Source: Nanobdellota archaeon (GTDB lineage: Archaea; Nanobdellota; Nanobdellia; Pacearchaeales; GW2011-AR1). Taken from it: DNA of 23,189 nt. Shown here in pieces: positions 1 to 6,015 of this stretch (position 1 is the first letter of the stretch; every line of letters begins with the position of its first letter). Under the pieces are notes generated by a model. It saw nothing but the letters and a program-made list of their open reading frames with translations. It had not been told where the DNA came from and did no database searches. Position numbers and translations under genes: made by a program. Where the stretch lies: NCBI GenBank assembly GCA_018817905.1, contig JAHISS010000036.1, positions 1 to 23,189 of the forward strand. Reading direction: 5' to 3'.

Positions 1-173
1 AAGTTTTCCTGATTGAAACTTCAATCTTTTTTTTTAAATCTCTGTTTGCTCGAAGGCGTATGCGCATTTTCGTAAGCCAAAAGCCTGCGTTCGAGTTGAT
101 TAACTTTAGTTTGAAGATATTCAATCAATTTATCTTTCCTTCCAATTATTTTTTCATATTCCTCTTTTTCCAT
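1..173 (-). pseudogene. IS66-type transposase, N-terminal fragment (frameshift at A9)
   Basis: Starts at the ATG at 171-173 and reads a basic, coiled N-terminus (MEKEEYEKIIGRK...) followed by LLAYENAHTPSSKQRF, which resembles the conserved N-terminal zinc-finger-preceding region of IS66-family transposases, especially archaeal ones. The zero frame stops at TGA (21-23) after 50 residues, directly after a run of nine A (27-35 on the plus strand as T). Re-reading one A (a -1 shift) opens the frame to the window edge and gives KKKRLKFQSGKL, which fits the usual SGK..G continuation of the family. So this is either a transposase using programmed slippage or a decayed copy; the rest lies outside the window. 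Family assignment is from memory of the motif, not from a search. Confidence 0.6.
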
Positions 174-198
174 TTAGAAATATGATTTTTAGAGATAA

Positions 199-450
199 AC
201 TAATTTTCGGTTTTGGATTCTGTTAGCAGATACGGGATTTAGAAACTTTTATGATTGCAGACTTTTGAGAAAAAGAAATATTTGGAAGATGCGGAGTAAG
301 ATTGCTGCGTTTGAACGTAAGGAGGTTGGTTTTTCTGAGTTGTTCGACATTTTCAAGGGTTGGTGTGCTTATGCGAAATGGTCTGACTGTGAAGAATTGG
401 AAGACGAGTTTAAGATGCGGATTATTGATTCTTTGTGCGATAAGGTTTAA
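199..450 (+). pseudogene. reverse-transcriptase-like C-terminal fragment
   Basis: An open frame without a good start runs from the stop at 196-198 to TAA at 448-450. It reads RFWILLADTGFRNF, then RKRNIWKMRSKI, then FKGWCAYAKWSDCEELEDEF. The pattern of a basic helix followed by an aromatic 'GW-AYAKW' segment resembles the C-terminal thumb end of reverse transcriptases of diversity-generating retroelements or group II-intron relatives, where 'W.AYAK.ANTY.LR' is usual. The catalytic YxDD part is absent, so if the assignment is right this is a remnant. No template/variable repeat pair was noticed. It ends tail-to-tail with the prepilin peptidase, sharing the TTAA at 447-450 as stop for both strands. 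It could instead be a small unrelated protein starting at TTG 265. Confidence 0.4.
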
Positions 451-1304
451 CCTAAGAAATTAACCAAGAAGAAAGAAAAATCCTGAAATTTTAGAAATAG
501 AATTATTATAACTATTAGAGCGATGAGAAATGCGGGGACGAATGGGATGCCTTGTTTGATTAAGACAGAGAGGTTGTGTTTTTTTAGGAGTTGAATTTCT
601 TTGAAAGAGAGGCCGTGGACTGATTTTTTGATTGTTGTTTTACCTATGTGAACGTCTTTTTCAAGCCAGTCGCCTTCGGTTAGTTTGTTTGGAGAGACTA
701 GGACAATCATGCATTTGTCGAGGGATTTTGTGTAAATCAAAAGCCATGGGAAAATTATTGCGATGATTAGGATTGCTACGATAATCGGATAGTTTGCTAA
801 TTGGAGAACTAAAAAGAGCAAGATGACTGGCAGGATTGTAAGAATTAAGGTAATGTTTTTGTATTTTTTAATTTTTAATTTGAATTCTTTGGAGAATTTG
901 TTTTTGTTTTTTGCGATGATGAAAAAACTGTAGAAGATGCTGTAGATTGCGCCGACGAAGAAGAGGAGGAAAATGAAAGAGATTGTGAGTGCGGCGAGGG
1001 AGAATAAGTTTTGGTAAGGCAGGATTACTCCGTAGCCCATTAGGAGTTTGGCGTCGCCGCCTGCGAAAGATTTTGTGTAGTAGAAGATGTTTGCGAGCGC
1101 GAAGAAAATTATGAAACCGAGAAGCCCGAGCAGGAAAAAGTCGTAGTCTTTGGTTGTTATGGAGAAAAACGCGCGGTAGGCGAGGGCGAATGTGATTAGT
1201 GAGAAGTTCAGCCAGTTTGCGACTTCGCGTTTTCTGATGTCTTGAATTGTTGCGAACAGCGTCCAGACGAGCGCGAGCGCGAAAAGGAAATAATATTCTT
1301 GCAT
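447..1304 (-). CDS. archaeal prepilin peptidase (A24 family, FlaK/PibD-like)
   Basis: Membrane aspartyl protease that removes the short basic head of archaeal type IV pilin and archaellin precursors at the cytoplasmic face. The two catalytic Asp motifs are visible: D22 in ATIQDIRKREVANW and D84 in the GGDAKLLMG motif (family GxGD). The 285 residues hold several hydrophobic segments, and a soluble insertion (SPNKLTEGDWL, about residues 205-245) precedes a final membrane helix, an arrangement seen in longer archaeal homologues. A TATA-like CTTTAATAAAA lies at 1324-1334, about 25 bases before the ATG, so the message is probably leaderless. It is the natural processing enzyme for the pilin-like proteins encoded at 2471-8496, although it is transcribed separately. 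Known: family reaction and catalytic Asp. Inferred: substrates. Confidence 0.93.
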   Translation of the reverse strand: MQEYYFLFALALVWTLFATIQDIRKREVANWLNFSLITFALAYRAFFSITTKDYDFFLLGLLGFIIFFALANIFYYTKSFAGGDAKLLMGYGVILPYQNLFSLAALTISFIFLLFFVGAIYSIFYSFFIIAKNKNKFSKEFKLKIKKYKNITLILTILPVILLFLVLQLANYPIIVAILIIAIIFPWLLIYTKSLDKCMIVLVSPNKLTEGDWLEKDVHIGKTTIKKSVHGLSFKEIQLLKKHNLSVLIKQGIPFVPAFLIALIVIIILFLKFQDFSFFLVNFLG

Positions 1305-1323
1305 TTTTTATTTAGGAAAAGAG

Positions 1324-1334
1324 TTTTATTAAAG
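1324..1334 (-). promoter_or_regulatory. TATA box of the prepilin peptidase gene
   Basis: CTTTAATAAAA on the minus strand, centred about 25 bases upstream of the ATG at 1304. The spacing matches other first genes in the window and predicts a start of transcription at or next to the start codon. Confidence 0.5.
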
Positions 1335-1366
1335 TTGTTGTTTATGGACAATAGCAGCCCCACCAC

Positions 1367-1400
1367 CCCTTAAATTATCATAGCAACCAGATTGTTTTAT
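1367..1400. repeat. 34-base direct repeat, left copy
   Basis: CCCTTAAATTATCATA, one variable base (G here), then CAACCAGATTGTTTTAT. The right copy at 2247-2280 differs only at that base. Both are preceded by C-rich sequence (CACCA here, CCCA there). The two copies bracket the toxin-antitoxin pair. A second short match, AAATTATTCTTTG, also occurs after both copies (1412-1424 and 2338-2350). Confidence 0.9.
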
Positions 1401-1436
1401 TTGTTGAAATTAAATTATTCTTTGACAATAGTTAAT

Positions 1437-1459
1437 TTTATAAACTTGTTAAACAAGTT
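1437..1459 (+). promoter_or_regulatory. promoter and palindromic operator of the vapBC-like pair
   Basis: TATA box TTTTATAAAC at 1437-1445 is followed by the perfect palindrome AACTTGTT-A-AACAAGTT at 1443-1459. The palindrome lies between the TATA box and the antitoxin ATG at 1466, where a bound repressor would block transcription. Ribbon-helix-helix antitoxins commonly autoregulate through such sites; binding here is inferred. Confidence 0.7.
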
Positions 1460-1465
1460 AAACAA

Positions 1466-1726
1466 ATGGTTAAAACATTTATTGGGGTTAGGGAAGTAGA
1501 CGGAGAAGTATTTCGGAGATTTAGAGCGAGAGCTGTAGAGAATAAAATCAGGTTGGGTAAGGCATTGAGTTTGGCAATGAAAGAGTTTTTAGAAGAGCGG
1601 AAGCAACCGAAAGTAGACATACGAAACCTCGATAAAATTAACGGCATGATAAAGCCTGGGAAAAAAGTTCGATGGAGCGAAGAGATAGATGAAATTTTGT
1701 ATGGGGGTGAAAGTGATATTTCTTGA
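1466..1726 (+). CDS. vapB: VapB-like antitoxin, probably ribbon-helix-helix
   Basis: An 86-residue protein directly upstream of a PIN-domain toxin gene. Residues 1-45 fit an archaeal ribbon-helix-helix fold: a short strand (KTFIGVREV), then a helix with FRRFRARAVENKIRLG and a second helix AL-LAMKEFLEE. The C-terminal half (about 46-86) is charged and would wrap around the toxin, as is usual for VapB antitoxins. The frame runs past the toxin start, so the two genes overlap by about 20-26 bases and are probably translationally coupled. The first gene has no Shine-Dalgarno sequence; with the TATA box about 25 bases upstream it is probably leaderless. Role assigned by gene pairing and fold pattern. 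Confidence 0.8.
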   Translation: MVKTFIGVREVDGEVFRRFRARAVENKIRLGKALSLAMKEFLEERKQPKVDIRNLDKINGMIKPGKKVRWSEEIDEILYGGESDIS

Positions 1727-2117
1727 TTCAAGTTTTTTAGTTTCGTTAGGGGTTGATTCGGATCAGAATCATAATATCGCTGAAGAGATTAAAGAATCAT
1801 TAAAAGAAAGGAGATATGGCGAGGCGTTAATCTCTGATTATGTATTTGATGAAATTGTTACTGTGACTCTGCAGAAAACTAAATCTTTAGAAAGAGCAAG
1901 GAAGGTCGGAGATAACCTACGGAAAAGTATGAGGATTATTGGTATTGATAGAGAAATTTTTGAAGAGTCCTGGAGGATTTTTAAAAATCAGAAGAATACA
2001 AAGTTTAGTTTTACTGATTGTTCGATAATTGCAGTTATGGATGCGAATGGGATAAAAAACATTGCGACTTTTGATAAAGATTTTAAGAAAGTTGAAGAGA
2101 TTAATGTGGTAGGTTAG
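1701..2117 (+). CDS. vapC: VapC-like PIN-domain RNase toxin
   Basis: PIN-domain nuclease, expected to cut RNA using Mg2+ held by a cluster of acidic residues. Seen: N-terminal strand with the first Asp (VKVIFLDSSF), an acidic residue in SDYVFDEIV, and C-terminal FSFTDCSIIAVMD followed by ATFDKDF, the standard PIN spacing of the other acidic residues. At 138 residues it has the usual VapC length. The start is uncertain: ATG 1689, ATG 1701, GTG 1707 and GTG 1713 are all in frame; 1701 or 1707 leaves the hydrophobic first strand at the N-terminus and keeps the normal short overlap with the antitoxin gene. The pair lies between direct repeats, in keeping with a gained module. Confidence 0.88.
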   Translation: MGVKVIFLDSSFLVSLGVDSDQNHNIAEEIKESLKERRYGEALISDYVFDEIVTVTLQKTKSLERARKVGDNLRKSMRIIGIDREIFEESWRIFKNQKNTKFSFTDCSIIAVMDANGIKNIATFDKDFKKVEEINVVG

Positions 2118-2340
2118 TTAACTTGGTAATTAGCCGCAAATTTAATTAACATATCCTGATAGATTTTATTATTAACTTGGTTTTATATCCTGCAACTTGC
2201 CGCGATTTAGCAAAAAGTATTTCTTTGTCTTCTATATTTTTTCCCACCCTTAAATTATCATACCAACCAGATTGTTTTATGTGATAACGATTTGGGCGGG
2301 AGGTGTTTGGGATTTTAATCCGGATAGTTCATATTTAAAA
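2118..2340. other. gap between the toxin gene and the pilin operon
   Basis: AT-rich intergenic DNA holding the right-hand 34-base repeat (2247-2280). No convincing reading frame or RNA gene was seen. Two partly overlapping plus-strand frames (about 2272-2555) run antisense to the pilin operon end and are not credible genes. Confidence 0.5.
2247..2280. repeat. 34-base direct repeat, right copy
   Basis: Second copy of the sequence at 1367-1400, in the same orientation with a single difference (C instead of G at position 17 of the repeat). The two copies are 880 bases apart and enclose the vapBC-like pair. Confidence 0.9.
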
Positions 2341-2469
2341 TTATTCTTTGTTTGTCAGCTTGATTTTTGTCGAACGATGCGAGCCGCCTTTTTTGTAAGG
2401 TTTGTATTTTGCTTTGGCTTTTTTGTCGCGTTTTGTTTTTCTTCTTTGGGAAGGATCTGATCTTGCCAT
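2341..2469 (-). CDS. very basic 42-residue protein at the end of a pilin operon
   Basis: Short frame starting ATG at 2467-2469 and ending TAA at 2341-2343. The product (MARSDPSQRRKTKRDKKAKA..., ending STKIKLTNKE) is about 45% Lys and Arg, with no hydrophobic stretch. Its ATG follows the stop of the pilin gene in the arrangement TAA-A-ATG, the same junction seen twice elsewhere in the pilin operons, which argues for real, coupled translation. I do not recognise a family. The composition fits a nucleic-acid- or polyanion-binding protein, for example a ribosome-associated or nucleoid peptide; a tie to the pilus is only by position. It has no visible class III signal. Confidence 0.65.
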   Translation of the reverse strand: MARSDPSQRRKTKRDKKAKAKYKPYKKGGSHRSTKIKLTNKE

Positions 2470-2470
2470 T

Positions 2471-2788
2471 TTACGGTTCTTCTGAGCAGAAGTCATCAGC
2501 GCATTCGAGGTCGCAGGAAATTGTTAAGCGCTCATCAAAGCAGTTGATTTCTTGATTGTCTACTGTGTAATCTTGGCAGCAGAAAGTTAATTTGTCTTCG
2601 CTTTGGCATGCTTGCTGGCACGCGGTTTTGACGGCAGTTGATTGAGCTGTGTCGGTGAATGGTTCTGTTGCAGCATCAAGATTTTTGAAGCCCCCCTTGA
2701 CAGCTACGATGATTGCAATTAAAACGATAACACCGATTAGCAGAATAATTAAAGTCGAGATTGCGAGCTGAATTGCTTTACGGTTCAT
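2471..2788 (-). CDS. small Cys-rich pilin-like protein (105 aa)
   Basis: N-terminus MNRKAIQLAISTLIILL has a short basic head ending in Lys-Ala and then one long hydrophobic helix (about 8-31), the form of an archaeal class III (pilin-type) signal. Cleavage would be near Lys4-Ala5 by the A24 peptidase at 447-1304. The mature outer part is acidic and has eight Cys (57, 61, 70, 71, 83, 92, 96, 101), enough for four disulfides. It is the second gene of the 3273-to-2341 operon, 11 bases after the 157-residue pilin. Probably a minor pilin or tip subunit; no specific family recognised. Confidence 0.82.
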   Translation of the reverse strand: MNRKAIQLAISTLIILLIGVIVLIAIIVAVKGGFKNLDAATEPFTDTAQSTAVKTACQQACQSEDKLTFCCQDYTVDNQEINCFDERLTISCDLECADDFCSEEP

Positions 2789-2799
2789 TTTGGGAGGTA

Positions 2800-3273
2800 T
2801 TAAGGAACAGTAGTGGCTGGTGATGCAGTATCTTTCTTCACACCATGGAGCTCACAAGTCTTACTGTTCACCTTTATTTGGTCATCGAACTTGGTTTTGT
2901 CTGTTTCCTTGTTCTTCAATTCGTTACAGTACCATACTTCTAATGAACTGGCGCCTCCTGGTGCTGCTGGACAATTTAGCTTTGTATCGAGAGTTGAGTC
3001 TATTCTACCATCTTTGCAGTTGAGGTATTCTGTCTTCCCATCAACCTTGACTTTTTTGAAAGATTGACAGAAGTCATATGTGTTTCCCTGCGTGACATCT
3101 ATTTCGCATTGTGTTGCTACCGTCCCAATTGAAGTCCCGCCGAAAATATTTATTTTTTCCCAGAGGTTGCTCCAGCCGAGGGAGAATCCGAGGATTAACA
3201 AAACTAAGACAACGATTCCTAAGACAATTAGAATTAATGTTCCGATTGATAAGTCCTGACCTCTCTTGTTCAT
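2800..3273 (-). CDS. pilin-like protein with class III signal (157 aa)
   Basis: Starts MNKRGQDLSIGTLILI: basic head Lys-Arg-Gly then an uninterrupted hydrophobic helix (about 9-31). This is the pattern of archaeal pilin precursors cut after the basic head by PibD/FlaK. The rest is a soluble domain with six Cys (56, 69, 86, 101, 116, 140) and a Thr/Pro-rich tail (SPATTVP). First gene of its operon, with a TATA box at 3291-3302. It could be a main filament subunit because it has its own promoter, but that is inference. Confidence 0.85.
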   Translation of the reverse strand: MNKRGQDLSIGTLILIVLGIVVLVLLILGFSLGWSNLWEKINIFGGTSIGTVATQCEIDVTQGNTYDFCQSFKKVKVDGKTEYLNCKDGRIDSTLDTKLNCPAAPGGASSLEVWYCNELKNKETDKTKFDDQIKVNSKTCELHGVKKDTASPATTVP

Positions 3274-3290
3274 GTATTGTTTAATCTTTT

Positions 3291-3302
3291 TTAATTTATA
3301 AA
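3291..3302 (-). promoter_or_regulatory. TATA box of the 3273-2341 pilin operon
   Basis: TTTATAAATTAA on the minus strand, centred about 24 bases before the ATG at 3273. This predicts an essentially leaderless transcript for the 157-residue pilin, the 105-residue pilin and the basic 42-residue protein. Confidence 0.6.
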
Positions 3303-3368
3303 GATTTGCTTTTTTCGGAATTTTTACAACTGCTAAATTGTACGATTAGTTAAGGCCGGGTGGTCAAC

Positions 3369-3396
3369 AATAATTGTTTGTATATAAAGTATAAAC
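3369..3396. repeat. 28-base promoter-like repeat, copy 1
   Basis: AATAATT, one variable base (G here), then TTTGTATATAAAGTATAAAC. The second copy at 20103-20130 has T at the variable base and is otherwise identical. The core GTATATAAAG is a strong TATA-like element on the plus strand. Confidence 0.85.
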
Positions 3397-3596
3397 TCCT
3401 TTAGAAAATAGTTTCACTTCCAACAACTCGTTAGATTAATAATAAAACCAATCGGTGTAACCTTAATTGAGTTTTGGATAATATCGGATTAGTTGAAGTT
3501 GTGGATAATTATGACAACTGTTAGGGGCTGGGCGGGGTAGCTTGTTTGATGATTAGTCCAAAGCAAGGTTTAGATTTTGAAGGCATTAAGTTTGGG

Positions 3597-4064
3597 TTAA
3601 CAATCTTTAACAAAATTTCCCTCGCTGTCGAATTCAAAGCAGATGTTGAAGTTTCTCACGATTTTGTTTGCTCCGACTTCTGATTGGACGAAGAGGTCTT
3701 GGATTTCTAAAACGCGGAAGGAGTTTTTTTCTGATAGTGTGAAGTTTCCGTTGCGGAGTTTGGCGAAGAAGTTTCCGGAGCCTGGGAATCTTAAGTCTTT
3801 AGAATCTGCAACGTCTTTAAATTTCGTGTTTAAATTTTTTGGAGAACATGCAGGGCAGGTTTCTACAGATTCTTTAAAGATGAATCTTGCCTGGGCTGTG
3901 ACGTAGTTTTGGTTGAACATTATTTCTGAAGTTGTTTCAGCGAATTCAGATGATTTGAAATCTAAGTCAGAATTAAAAGTCACAAAAGCAAGTATTAGCA
4001 GTCCAGACAGTGCGAGCGCTATAAACGGCAGTAAAGTAAGTGCTATTTGTCCGCGATTGTTCAT
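3597..4064 (-). CDS. pilin-like protein with class III signal (155 aa)
   Basis: The chosen start is the ATG at 4062-4064: it is preceded by the Shine-Dalgarno sequence GGAGGT eight to ten bases upstream, and it overlaps the previous stop as ATGA. An in-frame TTG three codons upstream is less likely. The protein begins MNNRGQIALTLLPFIALA, a basic/polar head with Arg-Gly and a hydrophobic helix (about 7-30). The outer domain has four Cys, including a CPAC pair and a C-terminal Cys. Last gene of the six-gene operon 7088-3597. Predicted minor pilin; family unknown. Confidence 0.83.
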   Translation of the reverse strand: MNNRGQIALTLLPFIALALSGLLILAFVTFNSDLDFKSSEFAETTSEIMFNQNYVTAQARFIFKESVETCPACSPKNLNTKFKDVADSKDLRFPGSGNFFAKLRNGNFTLSEKNSFRVLEIQDLFVQSEVGANKIVRNFNICFEFDSEGNFVKDC

Positions 4065-4591
4065 CTTGTGCAACCTCCGCGATATGCGAGAATTTGATAA
4101 TTTTTTTCGTTTATTCTTAGCGTGTGTTTGAATGTAGAAGGTTCGTCGTATATTCTTATGTTATATCCTAAAGAATCCCAGATATTGTAAAAATGCGCGC
4201 TTTCGTAAAATGAAGTTTTCACTTGTCCTTCTTGGAGGTGTGCTACAAGGTGCTCGTCTCTTATTGAGATTACTATGCATTTGTTTTCTTCATCTATAAA
4301 TTTAGCAAGTGCTGGAAGTAATAAACTAAGGGAAATATCTTCGTTTAGACATTTGTAAATTGCATCAAAAAGAAGAATTTCTTTTTTTTCAGAGTTTGGG
4401 AATTCAACCTCAACTGGTTCAAGCAGTAAGTTGTCTTTTGCAAATTTTGTAAAACTTACCTCTTGCGGTTTTGGTGTTTTGATTAAAGTTGCTCCAACAG
4501 AAAGAAAAAGAAAACCAGCCATTATGATGACTACAAAAATCAATACTGGAATAAACATAATGATTCTTTCAGCTTCGGCTTTTTTATTCAT
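4061..4591 (-). CDS. pilin-like protein, single N-terminal helix (176 aa)
   Basis: Begins MNKKAEAERIIMFIPVLI: Lys-Lys-Ala head and then a hydrophobic helix (about 10-34), as in the other members of the cluster. The rest, about 140 residues, is predicted to be outside the membrane, with three Cys, one in the C-terminal GGCTR. Both junctions are ATGA overlaps (4588-4591 and 4061-4064), so translation is coupled to the neighbours. No recognised family for the outer domain; predicted pseudopilin of the same apparatus. Confidence 0.8.
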   Translation of the reverse strand: MNKKAEAERIIMFIPVLIFVVIIMAGFLFLSVGATLIKTPKPQEVSFTKFAKDNLLLEPVEVEFPNSEKKEILLFDAIYKCLNEDISLSLLLPALAKFIDEENKCIVISIRDEHLVAHLQEGQVKTSFYESAHFYNIWDSLGYNIRIYDEPSTFKHTLRINEKNYQILAYRGGCTR

Positions 4592-5055
4592 GTTAATTTT
4601 TTCCTTGTTTTTTGATCGCTTCCAGTTATGAGGTTAATAGTAAGCTGTTCTTCTCCGACATTTTTCACAATTTTCCCTGTTTTGCAGAGCGGGAAATCCT
4701 CGTTTCTTTCTGAAAGAGCGCACAATTTTTCGTCGCCTGTTTTGTATTTTAGTTTGTCGTCTTCACCTAAGGAAATAAAAACAAGAAAGTTTTTTTCTGT
4801 TGAGTTTTTGTTTAATTCGCATTTTTCAAAAAATTCTTTTTCAAATTCTTTTTCTGAAAGAGAGAAGTCGATGTTTTCATTTGCTATGCATTTCTCAATC
4901 TTGTAAAGCAGGATGTTTGCGTCAACTTCGCGGAAGTCATATTCAGAGCCAAAGAACATTCCGACTCCGATGGCCAGCAAGGTTCCCATCACTACAACTA
5001 TGAAAGTAAATGTTATAATCATCATCATGTCTCCGCCTTGGGCTTTTTTTCTCAT
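4588..5055 (-). CDS. pilin-like protein, single N-terminal helix (155 aa)
   Basis: Begins MRKKAQGGDMMMIITFTF: Arg-Lys-Lys-Ala head, then a hydrophobic helix about 11-34. The outer part is rich in Glu and Lys and ends in a basic tail (QKTRKKLT). It overlaps both neighbours by four bases (ATGA). The conserved basic-Lys-Ala start shared with six other genes here supports processing by the prepilin peptidase. Function beyond a predicted minor pilin is unknown. Confidence 0.8.
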   Translation of the reverse strand: MRKKAQGGDMMMIITFTFIVVVMGTLLAIGVGMFFGSEYDFREVDANILLYKIEKCIANENIDFSLSEKEFEKEFFEKCELNKNSTEKNFLVFISLGEDDKLKYKTGDEKLCALSERNEDFPLCKTGKIVKNVGEEQLTINLITGSDQKTRKKLT

Positions 5056-5474
5056 CTTGTAGATTCCTTTATTTCAAAAACTAAAATGTTCCCGGCATTT
5101 TTTGAAACGCCTAATTCTATGTCCTCGTTAATTACGTCAACATCATTAAAATATGAATAGCAGGTTTCCCTTCCTGGGGAGAGTTTAACGCAGACCTCTT
5201 TGTTTGCGTTGTCAAAAGTGAAAACCTCTTTTCTGAGGCGAGTTATGCCGTTGCTTTTGGCGATTTTAGTTGCTTTGTGGACGTCTAAACTTATTATGTC
5301 TCCTGGTTCGGCGAGGTTAATGACTCTGGAAATTTCTTTGGCATAATATTTTGACCAGATTGAAGCTCCGTTCATTTGGTTTCCGGCAAAAACTGCAAAA
5401 GGGAGAAGAACTATGACTAATAAAATTAAGTAAGCTAAGTTTGACCTTACAAGGGAAGATGCTTTGTTGTTCAT
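5052..5474 (-). CDS. pilin-like or secreted protein (140 aa)
   Basis: Begins MNNKASSLVRSNLAYLIL; a Lys-Ala head lies at residues 4-5 and a hydrophobic segment at about 13-30 ends in AVFAGNQ, so a classical signal peptidase site after FAG cannot be excluded. The remainder is soluble with two Cys close together (KEVCVKL and ETCYSYF). The ATG follows the previous stop as TAA-A-ATG, and its own stop overlaps the next gene by ATGA. Predicted minor pilin by context. Confidence 0.77.
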   Translation of the reverse strand: MNNKASSLVRSNLAYLILLVIVLLPFAVFAGNQMNGASIWSKYYAKEISRVINLAEPGDIISLDVHKATKIAKSNGITRLRKEVFTFDNANKEVCVKLSPGRETCYSYFNDVDVINEDIELGVSKNAGNILVFEIKESTR

Positions 5475-5475
5475 T

Positions 5476-6015
5476 TTATGATTGAGGAGATATGCTTACG
5501 ACGATTTCGTCATCTTGAGTTTTGTGTTTTTTAATGTCAATTTTTTTTAAAGCTGGCTGAAGTCCGACATAAGGAAAAGTGAGAATGTTTGGTGTGGTTG
5601 TTGAAACCTGTATTTGTTTTGTGTTGGTTTCACGGCAAAATCCTCTGTTCTGGCATCCTTCTTTTAGATTTTCTAATGTCGGGATAATGTCTGTTAGTTT
5701 ACAAACGCAGACACAAGTTTGGAAAAAACATTTGTCTGGTTTTATTAAGCCCTCTTCATTCCACCCGACAAGAAACCAGTCGCCTTCTCCGCCAGTGTCA
5801 ATTCCTTTGATTTCTAATTCAGTGCTTTCGTCTGTTCCAATAGCGTCAATTTTTGTTTTTACAAGGTCAATGACGGTTTGTGCTGCCTTGTCTTCTTGGT
5901 TTGTTTTAAATGCACCGTAAGCTATTTCTCCTCCTAAAAAAAGCAGAAGAGCTATGCCACCGACAGCTAAAATTATTCCAAGCGTGTTTTTCATTAAGAT
6001 TGCTTTTTTTTTCAT
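5476..6015 (-). CDS. Cys-rich pilin-like protein (179 aa)
   Basis: Begins MKKKAILMKNTLGIILAV: Lys-Lys-Lys-Ala head and a Gly/Leu-rich hydrophobic helix about 11-31. The outer domain has a dense Cys cluster (CFFQTCVCVCKL, then GCQNRGFC), which points to several disulfides or a small metal- or disulfide-stabilised knot. The start overlaps the stop of the 358-residue gene (ATGA at 6012-6015). Predicted minor pilin or tip protein; no family recognised. Confidence 0.8.
   Translation of the reverse strand: MKKKAILMKNTLGIILAVGGIALLLFLGGEIAYGAFKTNQEDKAAQTVIDLVKTKIDAIGTDESTELEIKGIDTGGEGDWFLVGWNEEGLIKPDKCFFQTCVCVCKLTDIIPTLENLKEGCQNRGFCRETNTKQIQVSTTTPNILTFPYVGLQPALKKIDIKKHKTQDDEIVVSISPQS

Larger units (their letters stand above)
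3274..3596. other. 323-base gap between two pilin operons
   Basis: No credible gene in either direction. Contents: the operon TATA box (3291-3302); a palindrome AACAAT-A-ATTGTT (about 3367-3379); a 28-base promoter-like sequence (3369-3396) repeated at 20103-20130; a small inverted repeat AGTTGT/ACAACT near 3498-3520; and an unusually G-rich patch GGGGCTGGGCGGGG (3524-3537). The size and the strong TATA suggest a possible untranslated RNA starting near 3410 on the plus strand, but no clear fold was found there. Confidence 0.4.

Noticed and set aside
1..450. Complete diversity-generating retroelement
   Set aside because: Only an RT-like C-terminal fragment is present; no template/variable repeat pair was noticed in the window.
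1438..1731. 97-codon minus-strand frame opposite the antitoxin gene
   Set aside because: It is antisense to a well-supported antitoxin gene with promoter, operator and paired toxin, and its product has no recognisable features.
3524..3590. tRNA-like stretch (GGGTAGC and a GGTTTAGATT T-arm-like word)
   Set aside because: No acceptor-stem pairing between the ends and no proper TTC-A-A T-loop.
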